A DNA stretch of 64,000 bases from Inhella crocodyli (GTDB taxonomy: Bacteria > Pseudomonadota > Gammaproteobacteria > Burkholderiales > Burkholderiaceae_C), in NCBI RefSeq assembly GCF_004004565.1, contig NZ_SACM01000001.1:558001-622000 (forward strand). Reading direction: 5' to 3'. Below, one piece after another: positions 26,049 to 35,251 of the stretch; within the stretch, counting starts at the first letter, position 1, and every line of letters begins with the position of its first letter. Made by a program: the position numbers and the translations under genes. The notes beneath the pieces were generated by a model. The model did no database searches and was not told the origin of the DNA. It worked only from the letters and a program-made list of their open reading frames with translations.

Positions 26049-26453
26049 TCAATTCTTCTCGACGTTCATCTCGATCCGGAAGTCGACCACGGAGCTGTGC
26101 GCGGCCACACCCTTGATCGTCTGCGTCTGCTGGCCGTAGACCTGCAACTGCTTCCAGCTTTCGCCGTCACCGACCACGTTGCCGTCGGCGTCCAGCCAGC
26201 GGAAGCGGTAGAACACGGTGCGGTTCTGGTTCTTGGTGTTCAGGAAGTCGGCCTGCACCACCAGCACGTCGGCCTTGCGCTGCATGCGCACCTCGGCCAC
26301 TTTGATGCCCTGCGGCTCACCGCGCAGGGCCAGCTTGGCCGCGATCGCCGGCGACGTGGTGTCGTCGGCGGCCCAAACGGGTTGGGCCATGGCCAGCGCG
26401 GCCGCGGCGGTCACGGCCGTGGCGGCCGTGCGAACCCAAGGAAATGTTTTCAT
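26049..26453 (-). CDS. YcfL-family (DUF1425) periplasmic protein
   Basis: A 134-residue exported protein with a signal ending in MAQPVWA. The mature domain includes VAEVRMQRKADVLVVQADFLNTKNQNRTVFYRFRWLDADGNVVGDGESWKQL and a closing FRIEMN strand, the beta-sandwich pattern of the YcfL/DUF1425 family. In many bacteria ycfL is directly beside the LpoB-type gene and may assist it; its own role is unproven. The ATG at 26453 is chosen over GTG at 26468 because GAAGAGG lies at the right distance from the former. Unlike E. coli YcfL, no lipobox Cys is seen. Confidence 0.85.
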   Translation of the reverse strand: MKTFPWVRTAATAVTAAAALAMAQPVWAADDTTSPAIAAKLALRGEPQGIKVAEVRMQRKADVLVVQADFLNTKNQNRTVFYRFRWLDADGNVVGDGESWKQLQVYGQQTQTIKGVAAHSSVVDFRIEMNVEKN

Positions 26454-26471
26454 GTTCAACCTCTTCACGTG

Positions 26472-28028
26472 TCAAAGCCCACCCTTGGAAGCCGGCGCGG
26501 GCTGGCTCCCCTTCAACTCCGGCAAGGTCGGCGCCTTCTTCGCGGGCGCCGGCTTGGCCGGTGCGCTGACCTTGCTGGTCGCGGCCGGGGCCTGGGGCTT
26601 GGCCTCGGGCGCCGGCGCTGCCGATTGTGCAACCGGCTGGGCCACCGCCGGCAGCTGGCCGAACTGCGACACCTGGCCAACCACCACTTGGTTGCCGTAG
26701 AGGCGCAGCGGCACCAATGCGTACTGGCCATCCACCTTGATGGGCGTGCCAATGCTGCGACCGTCGATCGTCACCATGTGCTCGCCCGGCTCCATGTAGC
26801 CACGGGCCACGTAGATGCGGCCGGGCAGCATGCGCCACATGCGGTCGTCGGCCTGCTCGGTGGCCGCCGAGGCGACCATGCCGACCAGGGCGCCGAACAT
26901 GCCGGCGCGCTTCTCCAACTCGTTCTGCATCACGCCCTTGGCCACGGCGCGGGTGAAGTTGCGGAAGATCATCCCGGGCATCTCGTCCTTGAGGACGCGG
27001 CGGGCCATGACGTTCAGGTCCACCACGCGGTCCAAGCTCAGCTGCTGCCCGCCCGCTTGCACGGCGCCCAGGATCGGGTCGGTGCTGGGTCGGATGACCG
27101 GGTAGCTGATGGACACCGCACGCACCGAGGTGCCCACGGGCACTGGCAGCGTGAAGGCCTGCGACACGCGGGCGGGGGCGTCACCCGCCTCGACCAAGAA
27201 CAGGACGTCGGTCTTGCGCTGGCGCAGTTTGTGGGTGAAGCTGGTGCGTTGGTCCAGGCCACGCAGGCCCTCTTCCAACATCGGCGAGCCCGGCCGCAAT
27301 TCAATGGCCTTGCGGTAGCCCGGCGCCGCCAGGCCGCTTTCGTTCAGCACCTCGTAGACCCAGCCACTCAAGTAGTGGCTCAGCGCGTTCTGGTAGCCGT
27401 TCTTGAGCGACAGCACCTCGGGGTCGTTCAGCGTCTCCACCGGGTAGCCGTTGAGCGACTGTCCGCTGGTGGTGGCGCCTTTGCTCTTGGCCTCTTCTTC
27501 GGCCTTGGCGGTCTCCTTCGAGCGGAACTCGGCGATCACGGCCTCGCGCTCGTGGGTGCGCTTGATGTCCACCCGCGCCCCTTGCAGGTCGCCCAAGGTC
27601 AAACGGTTCACGGCCAAACGGGTGGTCAGGAACACCTTCTCGTAGTCCTGGCCCTCGTACACCTTCAACCGCTCGCTGATCAAGGCAGCGCCGACCGTGC
27701 CCAAGAGCTTGCTCGGGTTGGTCTTGGCGGTCTCCTCCCACTCCTTGACCTTCACGTCGGCCGTCGTCAAGGCATCGATGCTGTCTGCGTAGCGCTTGTT
27801 CAGGTACAGCAACTCGCCCCGTTCCAGGTTGAACAGCAGGCCCTTGCGGCCCTCGTCGGTCGTGACCGAGGCCTCGTGCTGGGCCAAGGCAGCCGGCAGC
27901 CCCCCCGTCGACGCCGTGGACTGCACCGCCGAGGCGTGCTTGTCGTGGCTGCTCATGGAGGAACAGCCGGCCAGCACCGCCAAGCTGACTGGCAGCAGCA
28001 GGCGCGCGGAAGTCTTTTGGATTCGCAT
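26472..28028 (-). CDS. COG3014-type envelope lipoprotein
   Basis: A 518-residue lipoprotein: signal SARLLLPVSLAVLAGCSS with the lipobox Cys near residue 22. Next comes a helical, TPR-like region (LFNLERGELLYLNKRYADSIDALTTADVKVKEWEE; YQNALSHYLSGWVYEVLNESGLA). After it stand LPVPVGTSVRAVSISYPVI, NVMARRVLKDEMPGMIFRNFTRAVAKGVMQNELEK and a beta segment with MWRMLPGRIYVARGYMEPGEH. The last 80 residues are a Pro/Ala/Lys-rich tail. Proteins of this kind are encoded beside LpoB and YcfL homologues. It is the first gene of the - strand cluster; a 9-bp GC hairpin (28070-28108) lies in its leader about 42 bases before the ATG. Confidence 0.85.
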   Translation of the reverse strand: MRIQKTSARLLLPVSLAVLAGCSSMSSHDKHASAVQSTASTGGLPAALAQHEASVTTDEGRKGLLFNLERGELLYLNKRYADSIDALTTADVKVKEWEETAKTNPSKLLGTVGAALISERLKVYEGQDYEKVFLTTRLAVNRLTLGDLQGARVDIKRTHEREAVIAEFRSKETAKAEEEAKSKGATTSGQSLNGYPVETLNDPEVLSLKNGYQNALSHYLSGWVYEVLNESGLAAPGYRKAIELRPGSPMLEEGLRGLDQRTSFTHKLRQRKTDVLFLVEAGDAPARVSQAFTLPVPVGTSVRAVSISYPVIRPSTDPILGAVQAGGQQLSLDRVVDLNVMARRVLKDEMPGMIFRNFTRAVAKGVMQNELEKRAGMFGALVGMVASAATEQADDRMWRMLPGRIYVARGYMEPGEHMVTIDGRSIGTPIKVDGQYALVPLRLYGNQVVVGQVSQFGQLPAVAQPVAQSAAPAPEAKPQAPAATSKVSAPAKPAPAKKAPTLPELKGSQPAPASKGGL

Positions 28029-28282
28029 CGTTGTCGTCCCTTCTCGTTCGTTGCGTGGAGTGAAAGCGGCGCCCCGCCCGCCAGCCGATCGGGCCAGCCG
28101 GCGGGGCGAATCTGTAACTTTTGGCACTGTGCATCCACTATGACGCCCCCCCATCGGTGTCATCCCCAACACCGGCCCCGCAAATGGGTGAGATGCCACA
28201 CATTCAGTCGCCCAACGGCACGCTGCGCCGGCTGAACGGCACCCGACAATCGAGCGAAGCCCGCTTCGAGAACGCCCCTCCC

Positions 28283-28807
28283 ATGCCGCACGCCCAACCC
28301 GGTGGGGTGCAAATCCTGCCCGCCGACCCCTCCTGGCCCGACCAGGCCCGCGCCGTCGTGGCCGAGTTGCAGGCCGTGATCCCGGCGGCGTTGGGGCGCT
28401 TCGAGCACATCGGCAGCACGGCGGTGCCGGGCCTGTGTGCCAAGCCGGTGCTGGACCTGCTCTGGGGCCTGCCGGCGCTGGATGCCGCAAGTGCGAGCGT
28501 GGATGCCCTGCGGGCCCTGGGCTTCGCGTACCGGCCGGCCTACGAGACCGAGGTGCCCGACCGCCGTTACTTCGTGCGCCCCGAAGACCCAGGCCTGCGG
28601 GTGCACCTGCACGGCGTGGTCGTCGGCGGCACCCTGTGGCGCGAGCACCTCGCGTTTCGCGACGCCCTGCGCCGGCAGGCCGCCTTGGCCCAGGCCTATG
28701 GCGAGCTCAAGCAGGCGCTGGCCCAGCGGCACGCCCAGGACAAGGCCGCTTACACCACGGCCAAGGCCCCCTTCATCCGCCGCGTGCTGGGCTGCTGCGG
28801 CGCTTGA
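28283..28807 (+). CDS. GrpB/UPF0157 family nucleotidyltransferase-fold protein
   Basis: A 174-residue protein of the GrpB family, which has a nucleotidyltransferase fold; some members form the N-terminal half of dephospho-CoA kinase fusions. The signature FEHIGSTAVPGLCAKPVLDLLWG near residue 35-57 contains the GS and Asp residues of the fold. RRYFVRPED, LRVHLHGVVVGGTLWREHLAFRDALR and KAAYTTAKAPFIRRVLG follow in family order. The enzyme activity is unknown. The ATG at 28283 gives normal length; the open frame to 28121 does not look coding. It is divergent from the envelope lipoprotein cluster and convergent with the pump B outer-membrane factor gene. Confidence 0.88.
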   Translation: MPHAQPGGVQILPADPSWPDQARAVVAELQAVIPAALGRFEHIGSTAVPGLCAKPVLDLLWGLPALDAASASVDALRALGFAYRPAYETEVPDRRYFVRPEDPGLRVHLHGVVVGGTLWREHLAFRDALRRQAALAQAYGELKQALAQRHAQDKAAYTTAKAPFIRRVLGCCGA

Positions 28808-28813
28808 TCACCG

Positions 28814-30238
28814 TCAGGGCGTGGGGCCGCCTGCGTCCCAGCGCCCGCCCAAGGCCCGCAGCAAGGCCACGCGGTTGGCCTGCTCGGCCTGCCGCAGCGT
28901 CACCAAGGCCTGTTGGGCCGTGCTGAGTTGGCGCTGGGCGTCCAGCCATTCCAACTGGCTGGAGGCCCCCAGCCGGTAGCTGGCCTCGGCCAGCGTCAGG
29001 CTGCGCTGGGCGGATTGCACCTGGGCGGTGCCCGCGGCCAAGCGCTCGGCCAGGCTGTCGCGCACGGCCAGGGCATCGGCCACCTCGCGGAAGGCGGTTT
29101 GCAGCACGCCCTCGTAGTTGGCGATGGCCTGCTGCCGGCTGGCCTGGGTCACCGCCACCTGGGCGGCCCGGGCGCCGCCGTCGAACAGCGGCAGGTCCAG
29201 CTGTGGCACCAGGCTCCAGAAGCCCGTGCCGCTCTTGAACAGGCCATCGAGCTCCGGGCTGCGGGTGCCCACGGTGGCGGTCAGGCTCAGGCGCGGGAAG
29301 CGGGCGGCGCGGGCAGCGCCCACGTCGAACGCGGCCGCTTGCAGTTGCTGCTCGGCGGCGCGCACGTCGGGCCGCTGCAGCAGCACGCTGGACGGCAAGC
29401 CGGCCGGCACGCTGGGCAGGGCCGTCACGGCCGCCGGCGCCAGCATCGGGTCGTCGCCCACCTGGGGCAGCAGCGTCTCGTCCAGGGGCTGGCCCGCCAG
29501 CAGCTCCAGCTGCAAGCGCGCCTGCGTCACCGCGGCGCGGCTGCGTGCCGCTTCGCCCCGGGCCGCCTCGAAGGCGGTTTGTGCGCGGGCGCGCACCAGC
29601 CCGGAGACCGCCCCCAAGCGGTACTGCTGCTCGGTCAGGTCCAGGCTGCGCTGCTGGCTGTCGCGCAAGGCCTCGGCCAAGCGCAGACGCTGCTGCTCGG
29701 CCGCCAAGGCCAGCCAGGCGTTGCTCACCTCGGCCACCAGGCTCAGGCGCGCCGCGGCCTGGGTCTCTTGCTGGCCCAAGAAGCGCACCAAGGCCGCGCC
29801 TTGCAAGCTGCCCAAGCGGTCGAACAAGTCGATCTCGTACCGCGCCAAGCCCACGCTCACCGCGTAAGTCGTGGCGGTGTTGCCCGCCACACGCTGGCGC
29901 GTGGCGCTGGTGCTGGCGTCCAGGTCGGGAATGCGGTCGGCCTGGGTGATGGCGTACTGCGCCCGCACCCGCTCCACCGCCGCGGCGCTGGCGCGCAGGC
30001 TGCGGTTGTGCTGCAAGGCCAGACCCACCACCTGCCGCAACCGCGGCTCGGTGAAGAAGGCGTCCCATTCGCTGCCCGCCTCGGCGCCCGTCGCGGCCGA
30101 CAAGGGCGCGTCCAGGCGGAAGTCGTCGCGCAAGCGCACCGTGTCGGCCTCGCGGGCCGGCACCAGGCTGCCGCAACCGGCCAGGGTGCCGCTCAAGACG
30201 GCGGTGGCCAGCACCACCCAGGTGATCCTGGCCTTCAT
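28814..30238 (-). CDS. Outer-membrane efflux lipoprotein, pump B (NodT/OprM family)
   Basis: A 474-residue outer-membrane factor that forms the exit duct of the tripartite pump. The signal ends at LSGTLAGCGSL, a lipobox, and the mature protein has two repeats with long helices typical of TolC-like channels (LVAEVSNAWLALAAEQQRLRLAEAL; QASRQQAIANYEGVLQTAFREVADAL). Between them are LPSSVLLQRPDVRAAEQQLQAA and ARAARFPRLSLTATVG, the family hallmarks. Its ATG overlaps the permease stop by four bases (ATGA), so translation is coupled. It is the only outer-membrane factor encoded near any of the three pumps in the window. Confidence 0.93.
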   Translation of the reverse strand: MKARITWVVLATAVLSGTLAGCGSLVPAREADTVRLRDDFRLDAPLSAATGAEAGSEWDAFFTEPRLRQVVGLALQHNRSLRASAAAVERVRAQYAITQADRIPDLDASTSATRQRVAGNTATTYAVSVGLARYEIDLFDRLGSLQGAALVRFLGQQETQAAARLSLVAEVSNAWLALAAEQQRLRLAEALRDSQQRSLDLTEQQYRLGAVSGLVRARAQTAFEAARGEAARSRAAVTQARLQLELLAGQPLDETLLPQVGDDPMLAPAAVTALPSVPAGLPSSVLLQRPDVRAAEQQLQAAAFDVGAARAARFPRLSLTATVGTRSPELDGLFKSGTGFWSLVPQLDLPLFDGGARAAQVAVTQASRQQAIANYEGVLQTAFREVADALAVRDSLAERLAAGTAQVQSAQRSLTLAEASYRLGASSQLEWLDAQRQLSTAQQALVTLRQAEQANRVALLRALGGRWDAGGPTP

Positions 30239-33200
30239 GCCTGGGCCTCCGGCTGGCGGGCCAAGCGCTGCTTGACCCAGAGGTAGAACAGGGGCACGAA
30301 GAAGATGCCCAGGGCCGTGGCGCTGGCCATGCCGCCCAGCACGCCAAAGCCGATGGCCTTTTGCGACCCCGAGCCCGCGCCGCTGGCGTAGGCCAGGGGC
30401 AACACGCCCATCATGAAGGCGAGCGAGGTCATCAGGATGGGCCGCAGGCGCTGCCGGCTGGCCTTCAGGGTCGCCTCCAGCAGGCCCATGCCCTGGTCCA
30501 TCAGGGACTGTGCGAACTCCACGATCAAGATCGCGTTCTTGGCCGACAGGCCCACCGTCGTGAGCAAGCCCACCTGGAAGAACACGTCGTTGTTCTGCCC
30601 GCCCAAATGGCTGGCGACGAGCGCACCAAAAATGCCCAGGGGCACCACCAGCATCACGCTGAAGGGCACCGACCAGCTTTCGTACAGCGCCGCCAAGCAC
30701 AGGAAGATGAACAGCACCGACACCGCGTACAGCAGCGGGGCCTGGTCGCCGCTCAGGCGCTCCTGGTACGAGCGGCCCGACCACTCGTAGCCGATGCCCG
30801 GGGGCATCTCGCGCAGCACCTCTTCCATGGCCTTCATCGCCGCGCCCGAGCTCACACCCGGCGGCACGTCGGACTGGATCTCGTAGGCCGAACTGCCGTT
30901 GTAGCGCACCAGTTGGCGCGGGCCGTTGATCCAGCTGCTCGTGGCGAAGGCCGCGAACGACACCATCTGGCCGCTGTTGTTGCGAACAAACCAGCGCTGA
31001 ATGGCCTCGGGGTCGGCCCGGAAGGCGCCCTCCCCTTGCACCAGCACGCGCTTGACCCGGCCGCGGTCGATGAAATCGTTGACGTAGGCCCCCCCCAGCG
31101 CGATGGACATGGTTTCGTTGATGACGCTGGGCGACACGCCCAGAACGCCGGCCTTGTGGTCGTCGATGCGGATCTGCAACTGCGGCGTCTCGGTCAGGCT
31201 GTTGGTGCGCGTGCGGCTGAGCTCCGGGCGCTGGTTGGCCAGCTCGATGAGTTGCTCGCGCGCCTCGATCAGCTTGTCTTGCCCCAGGCCCCCCAGGTCT
31301 TGCAGGAAGAGCTGGATGCCGGCGCTGCCACCCAGGCCGCGCACGGTCGGGGGCATGACGATGAAGATGTTGGCGTCGCGCACCCGGCGGCCCAGCTCGC
31401 GCGAGAAGCGCTCGGACAAGGCCGCCGCGCTTTGCTCGGGCCGGGGGCGGTCTTTCCAGTCGGTCAGGCGGATGAAGCCTTGGCCCGAACCCTGGTCGCC
31501 GCCCGCGCCGCGCACCACGTTGTAGAACATCACTTCCTTCTGGTCGGCCAGGTAGGCCTCCAGCTGCTGCATCACCGCTTCCAGGCGCTCGTTGGTGGCG
31601 CCCGGCGCCATGCGCACCTGGATCTGCAAGCCGCCTTGGTCTTCGTCGGGCAGGAAGGAGGTGGGCAGGCTCTTGTACATCCAGGCCATGCCGCCGATCA
31701 CCAGCAGGTACACGGCGAAGCTGCGCACCCCACGGCTCGTCAACCACTGCACCTGGCGCACGTAGCGCTCGGTGAAGCGGTCAAAGCCGCGGTTGAAGCC
31801 GCCGAAGAACCAGTTCAGCGGCTTGCCCAGCAGCCCGGTGTGCGTGGCGTGCTCGCCCTTGCCCACCGGCTTGAGCACCGTGGCGCACAGCGCCGGCGAC
31901 AGGGTCATCGCCACCAGCACCGACAGCACCATGGCGCTCACCACCGTGATGCTGAACTGCCGGTAAATGATGCCGGTCGAGCCCCCGAAGAAGGCCATGG
32001 GGATGAACACCGCCGACAGCACGACGGCAATGCCCACCAACGCGCCGGTGATCTCCTTCATGCTCTTGCGCGTGGCCTCCTTGGGCGACAGGCCCTCCTC
32101 GCGCATCAGGCGTTCGACGTTTTCCACCACCACGATGGCGTCGTCCACCAAAAGGCCAATCGCCAGCACCAGGCCGAACATGGTCAGCGAGTTGATCGAG
32201 AACCCCGCCACCGACAGCACGCCGAAGGTGCCCAGCAGCACCACCGGCACGGCAATCGCCGGGATCAGCGTGGCCCGCAGGTTCTGCATGAACAGGTACA
32301 TGATGGCCACCACCAGCACGATGGCCTCGATCAGCGTTTGCACCACGCCCTTGATCGACACGCTGATGAAGGGCGTCGTGTCGAAAGTGACCGTGGCCTT
32401 GTAGCCCGGCGGGAAGAAGGGCTCCAGCTCCTTGAGCTTGGCCTTCACCGCGTCGCCCGTGGCCAGCGCGTTGGCGCCGCTGGCCGGGAAGATGGCCATG
32501 CCGGCCGCCGTGGTGCCGCTGGAGCGCACGTTGGTCGTGTAGCTGTCGCGCCCCAACTCCACGCGGGCCACTTGCCCCAAGCGAAGGGCCGAGCCATCGG
32601 GCTGCACGCGCAGGATGACGTTCTTGAATTCCTGGGCCGTGGTGAGCTTGGAGCGCGCCGTGATGATGGCCGTCAGCCGCTGCCCGGCGGGCGCCGGCAG
32701 CGCCCCGATCTGACCCGCCGAGACCTCGGTGTTTTGCTGCAGCAGCGCCGTGCGGATGTCGCCCGGCACCAGGTTGTAGCGCTGCAGTTGCAGCGGGTCC
32801 AACCAAATGCGCATGGCGTAGCCCGAGCCGAACACGTTCACGTCGCCCACGCCTTCCACGCGGCTGATGATGTCCACCAGGGTCGAGTTCAGGTAGTCGC
32901 CCAGGTCGCCCGAGGTCACGCTCGGGTCCTCGCTGGTCAACATCATGACCATCAAAAAGTCCACGCCGGACTTGTTGACGCGCACGCCTTGGGCCTGCAC
33001 AGCCTGCGGCAGGCGGCTGATGATGGACTGCACCTTGTTCTGCACCTGCACCTGCGCGGTGTCGGGGTCGGTGCCGGCCACGAAGGTCAGCGTGGTGCTG
33101 GCGTTGCCCGTGGCGCTGCTGGTCGACTCGATGGACAGCAGGCCGTCGATGCCCTTGAGGCTCTGCTCCACGATCTGCGTCACCGAGTCCTCGATGGCCT

Positions 33201-33363
33201 TGGCCGAGGCGCCCGGGTAGCTGGTGTTGATCGACACCCGCGTCGGCGCGATGTCGGGGTAACGCTCCAGCGCCAGCTTGTGGATGGCGCCGGCGCCGGC
33301 CAGCATGATGACGATGGCGATGACCCACGCAAAGATGGGCCGGTCGATGAAAAACGAGGCCAT
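30235..33363 (-). CDS. RND efflux permease, pump B (HAE1 type)
   Basis: A 1042-residue hydrophobic-amphiphilic efflux permease, close to AcrB/MexB/MexF in length. It starts FFIDRPIFAWVIAIVIM, the first helix motif of the HAE1 group, and has YPGASAKAIEDSVTQIVEQSL. TM4 carries LAIGLLVDDAIVVVENVERLM with the Asp pair for proton relay, and there are large periplasmic loops. The second half has VGLLTTVGLSAKNAILIVEFAQ and SLAFMMGVLPLAYASGAGSG. It lies between its adaptor gene (three-base gap) and the outer-membrane factor gene (four-base overlap): one adaptor-permease-channel operon, expected to expel drugs, dyes or solvents. No regulator is adjacent. Confidence 0.95.
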   Translation of the reverse strand: MASFFIDRPIFAWVIAIVIMLAGAGAIHKLALERYPDIAPTRVSINTSYPGASAKAIEDSVTQIVEQSLKGIDGLLSIESTSSATGNASTTLTFVAGTDPDTAQVQVQNKVQSIISRLPQAVQAQGVRVNKSGVDFLMVMMLTSEDPSVTSGDLGDYLNSTLVDIISRVEGVGDVNVFGSGYAMRIWLDPLQLQRYNLVPGDIRTALLQQNTEVSAGQIGALPAPAGQRLTAIITARSKLTTAQEFKNVILRVQPDGSALRLGQVARVELGRDSYTTNVRSSGTTAAGMAIFPASGANALATGDAVKAKLKELEPFFPPGYKATVTFDTTPFISVSIKGVVQTLIEAIVLVVAIMYLFMQNLRATLIPAIAVPVVLLGTFGVLSVAGFSINSLTMFGLVLAIGLLVDDAIVVVENVERLMREEGLSPKEATRKSMKEITGALVGIAVVLSAVFIPMAFFGGSTGIIYRQFSITVVSAMVLSVLVAMTLSPALCATVLKPVGKGEHATHTGLLGKPLNWFFGGFNRGFDRFTERYVRQVQWLTSRGVRSFAVYLLVIGGMAWMYKSLPTSFLPDEDQGGLQIQVRMAPGATNERLEAVMQQLEAYLADQKEVMFYNVVRGAGGDQGSGQGFIRLTDWKDRPRPEQSAAALSERFSRELGRRVRDANIFIVMPPTVRGLGGSAGIQLFLQDLGGLGQDKLIEAREQLIELANQRPELSRTRTNSLTETPQLQIRIDDHKAGVLGVSPSVINETMSIALGGAYVNDFIDRGRVKRVLVQGEGAFRADPEAIQRWFVRNNSGQMVSFAAFATSSWINGPRQLVRYNGSSAYEIQSDVPPGVSSGAAMKAMEEVLREMPPGIGYEWSGRSYQERLSGDQAPLLYAVSVLFIFLCLAALYESWSVPFSVMLVVPLGIFGALVASHLGGQNNDVFFQVGLLTTVGLSAKNAILIVEFAQSLMDQGMGLLEATLKASRQRLRPILMTSLAFMMGVLPLAYASGAGSGSQKAIGFGVLGGMASATALGIFFVPLFYLWVKQRLARQPEAQA

Positions 33364-33366
33364 GGC

Positions 33367-34611
33367 TCAGCCCGCCTTGGCGGCCGAGGCGGCGGACGCG
33401 GCTGGCGCCGCCGGGGCCGGCCCACCGGCCTTGTCGCCCTTGCCCTCGCCTTTGCCCTCGCCCTTCTTCTTGGGCGACGAGCCCGCCGGCACCGGCGTCA
33501 CCGGCTGGTTGGGCCGGGCGCGCTGCAGGCCTTCCACGATCAGCTTGTCGCCGACCTTCAGGCCCTCGGTCACCAGCCACTGGTTGCCCACGGCCCGCTC
33601 CAGCTTCAGGCGGCGGCGCTCGGCCTTGTTGCCCTCGCCCACCACCAAGGCCGTGGCCTCGCCCGTGGCCGAGCGGCTCACGCCCTGCTGCGGCACCAAG
33701 ATCGCGCCGGCGTCCACGCCGGCCACCAGCTTGGCCGTCACCACCATGCCGGGCAGCAGCAAGCCCTGCGGGTTGGGCACCGTGGCGCGCAGGGTCACGG
33801 CGCCGGTGCCGCGGTCCACGGCCACGCCGTTCACCGTCAGCTGGCCCGGCAGCGGGTAGGCCGTGCCGTCTTCCAGCACCAGCTTCACTTGCTTGCTGCC
33901 GCCCTTGCCTTCCAGCTGGCGGCGCAGGGTCAGCATCTCGGTGCTGCTTTGCACGATGTCCACCTGCATCGGGTCCAACTGCTGCACCGTCGTCAGGGCC
34001 TGGGTTTGGTTGGCCGTCACCAAGGCGCCCGCGGTCACGGTGGAGATGTCCACCCGCCCCGCGATGGGCGAGGCGATGCGCGCGCGGGTCAACTGCACCT
34101 GCGCGGCGTCCATCGCAGCCCGGGCCACGGCCACGTCGGCCTGGGCTTGCAGCAAGGCGGCGGCGCTGTCGTCGGCCTGCTGGCGGCTGATGGCATCGGC
34201 CTTCAACAGTTCGGCATCGCGCGCCGCCTTGGTCTTGGCCACGGCCGCCTGGGCCTCGGCCTTTTGCAGCGCGGCGGCGGTGCGGGCGCGCTCGGCGGCC
34301 AACGCCGCGTCGTCCAGTTGGTACAGGGGCTGCCCAGCCTTCACCAGCGCGCCCTCGGTGAACAGGCGCTTCATCACCACGCCGCTCACCTGCGGGCGGA
34401 TCTCGGCCACCTGGCTCGCGCTCAGGCGGCCGGGCAGCGCCAACTCCATCGGCGCATCGGCCGTGCCCACCGTCACCACGCCCACCTCGGGCGCGCCGCC
34501 GCCCGGCTTCTTGGGGGCCTCGTCGGCCGACTTCTGGCAACCGCTGATCAGCAAAGCCGCCAAGGCCACAACACCCAGCGGACGAACGGAGTTCACAAAA
34601 ACTTTAGGCAT
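33367..34611 (-). CDS. RND periplasmic adaptor lipoprotein, pump B
   Basis: A 414-residue AcrA/MexA-like adaptor. The signal VVALAALLISGCQKS has a lipobox, so it is anchored by lipid in the inner membrane. Then come LALPGRLSASQVAEIRPQVSGVVMKRLFTEGALVKAGQPLYQLDDAALAAER (lipoyl half), a long hairpin rich in Ala, TRARIASPIAGRVDISTV and the barrel domain with LPGMVVTAKLVAGV. The C-terminal tail is Lys/Glu/Gly-rich followed by Ala/Pro. The ATG at 34611 fits the signal peptide; codons upstream of it are not signal-like. First gene of the pump B operon. Confidence 0.93.
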   Translation of the reverse strand: MPKVFVNSVRPLGVVALAALLISGCQKSADEAPKKPGGGAPEVGVVTVGTADAPMELALPGRLSASQVAEIRPQVSGVVMKRLFTEGALVKAGQPLYQLDDAALAAERARTAAALQKAEAQAAVAKTKAARDAELLKADAISRQQADDSAAALLQAQADVAVARAAMDAAQVQLTRARIASPIAGRVDISTVTAGALVTANQTQALTTVQQLDPMQVDIVQSSTEMLTLRRQLEGKGGSKQVKLVLEDGTAYPLPGQLTVNGVAVDRGTGAVTLRATVPNPQGLLLPGMVVTAKLVAGVDAGAILVPQQGVSRSATGEATALVVGEGNKAERRRLKLERAVGNQWLVTEGLKVGDKLIVEGLQRARPNQPVTPVPAGSSPKKKGEGKGEGKGDKAGGPAPAAPAASAASAAKAG

Positions 34612-34680
34612 AACCCGGCATCTTGCCCCACGGGCTGACCAGGAGCCGAAGGACACCCCGCAAAGGCCTTGGGGCCTGGC

Positions 34681-34721
34681 GGGTGCCCGCCCCGTGCGGC
34701 AACCCCGTGCGGGGGGCACCC
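34681..34721. repeat. GC-rich inverted repeat upstream of pump B operon
   Basis: The arms gggtgccc and gggcaccc enclose a second weaker pairing, giving a stable hairpin without T-tract. It lies between the start of the pump B adaptor gene and the stop of the secreted-protein gene on the same strand. It could be a terminator for the latter or part of the pump leader. Confidence 0.5.
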
Positions 34722-34741
34722 AGTGCCCGCGCCGGCGCGGC

Positions 34742-35239
34742 TCAGGGCAGCCGGCTGAAGTGGTTGCGCCGCATCACCGGCTGGCCATTCGGCCCGAAGT
34801 AGGCCACCGTCTCTTCCATGGTGCGGCCATCGGCCGCCACCACGTAGATGCGCGTCGAGGCCGGGATGCCGTTCTTGCCCAACTGCATCACCAGCACCTC
34901 GGGCCGCGGCATCGTCGTGGCCGACACGTCGGCCTCGAAGTTCGAGGCCACCGCCGTCGGCGTGCCGTCCAGCGGCGTCACGCCATCGGCCACCAGGCGC
35001 TGGCCCGCGGGGTCCACCACCTCCACCTGCATGCGCACCTGGGCGCTGCCCACGGGCGAGAAGGTGATCGTCACCTTTTGCGGCCGCGCCTGAGGCGGCA
35101 TGGGCAGGCGCGCCACGTCCACGGCCCACGCGCCCATCACACTCGCTGGGGCAGGCGGCTCCGCGGCCCAAGCGCGCGGCGCCGCTGCGCCCCACCCCAA
35201 GGCCACCACCACCAAAACAGCCAACAACCCGTGCTTCAT
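34742..35239 (-). CDS. Secreted protein of unknown function
   Basis: A 165-residue protein with a Sec signal (LLAVLVVVALGWGAAAPRAWA). The mature part begins with a GAWAVDVARLPMPP segment and goes on with QKVTITFSPVGSAQVRMQVEVVDP, DGVTPLDGTPTAVASNFEADVSAT and VLVMQLGKNGIPASTRIYVVAADGRTMEETVAYFGPNG. This looks like a compact beta-rich periplasmic domain in which each repeat ends on a charged strand. I do not recognise a named family. The ATG is preceded by AGGAG at 35245-35249. The GNAT gene ends 12 bases upstream on the same strand, so the two are probably co-transcribed. Confidence 0.7.
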   Translation of the reverse strand: MKHGLLAVLVVVALGWGAAAPRAWAAEPPAPASVMGAWAVDVARLPMPPQARPQKVTITFSPVGSAQVRMQVEVVDPAGQRLVADGVTPLDGTPTAVASNFEADVSATTMPRPEVLVMQLGKNGIPASTRIYVVAADGRTMEETVAYFGPNGQPVMRRNHFSRLP

Positions 35240-35251
35240 AGGAACTCCTGG

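Noticed and set aside
30361-34638. A 1425-codon open frame on the + strand opposite pump B
   Set aside because: It is antisense to the adaptor and permease genes and has the same biased composition; no motif or start signal.
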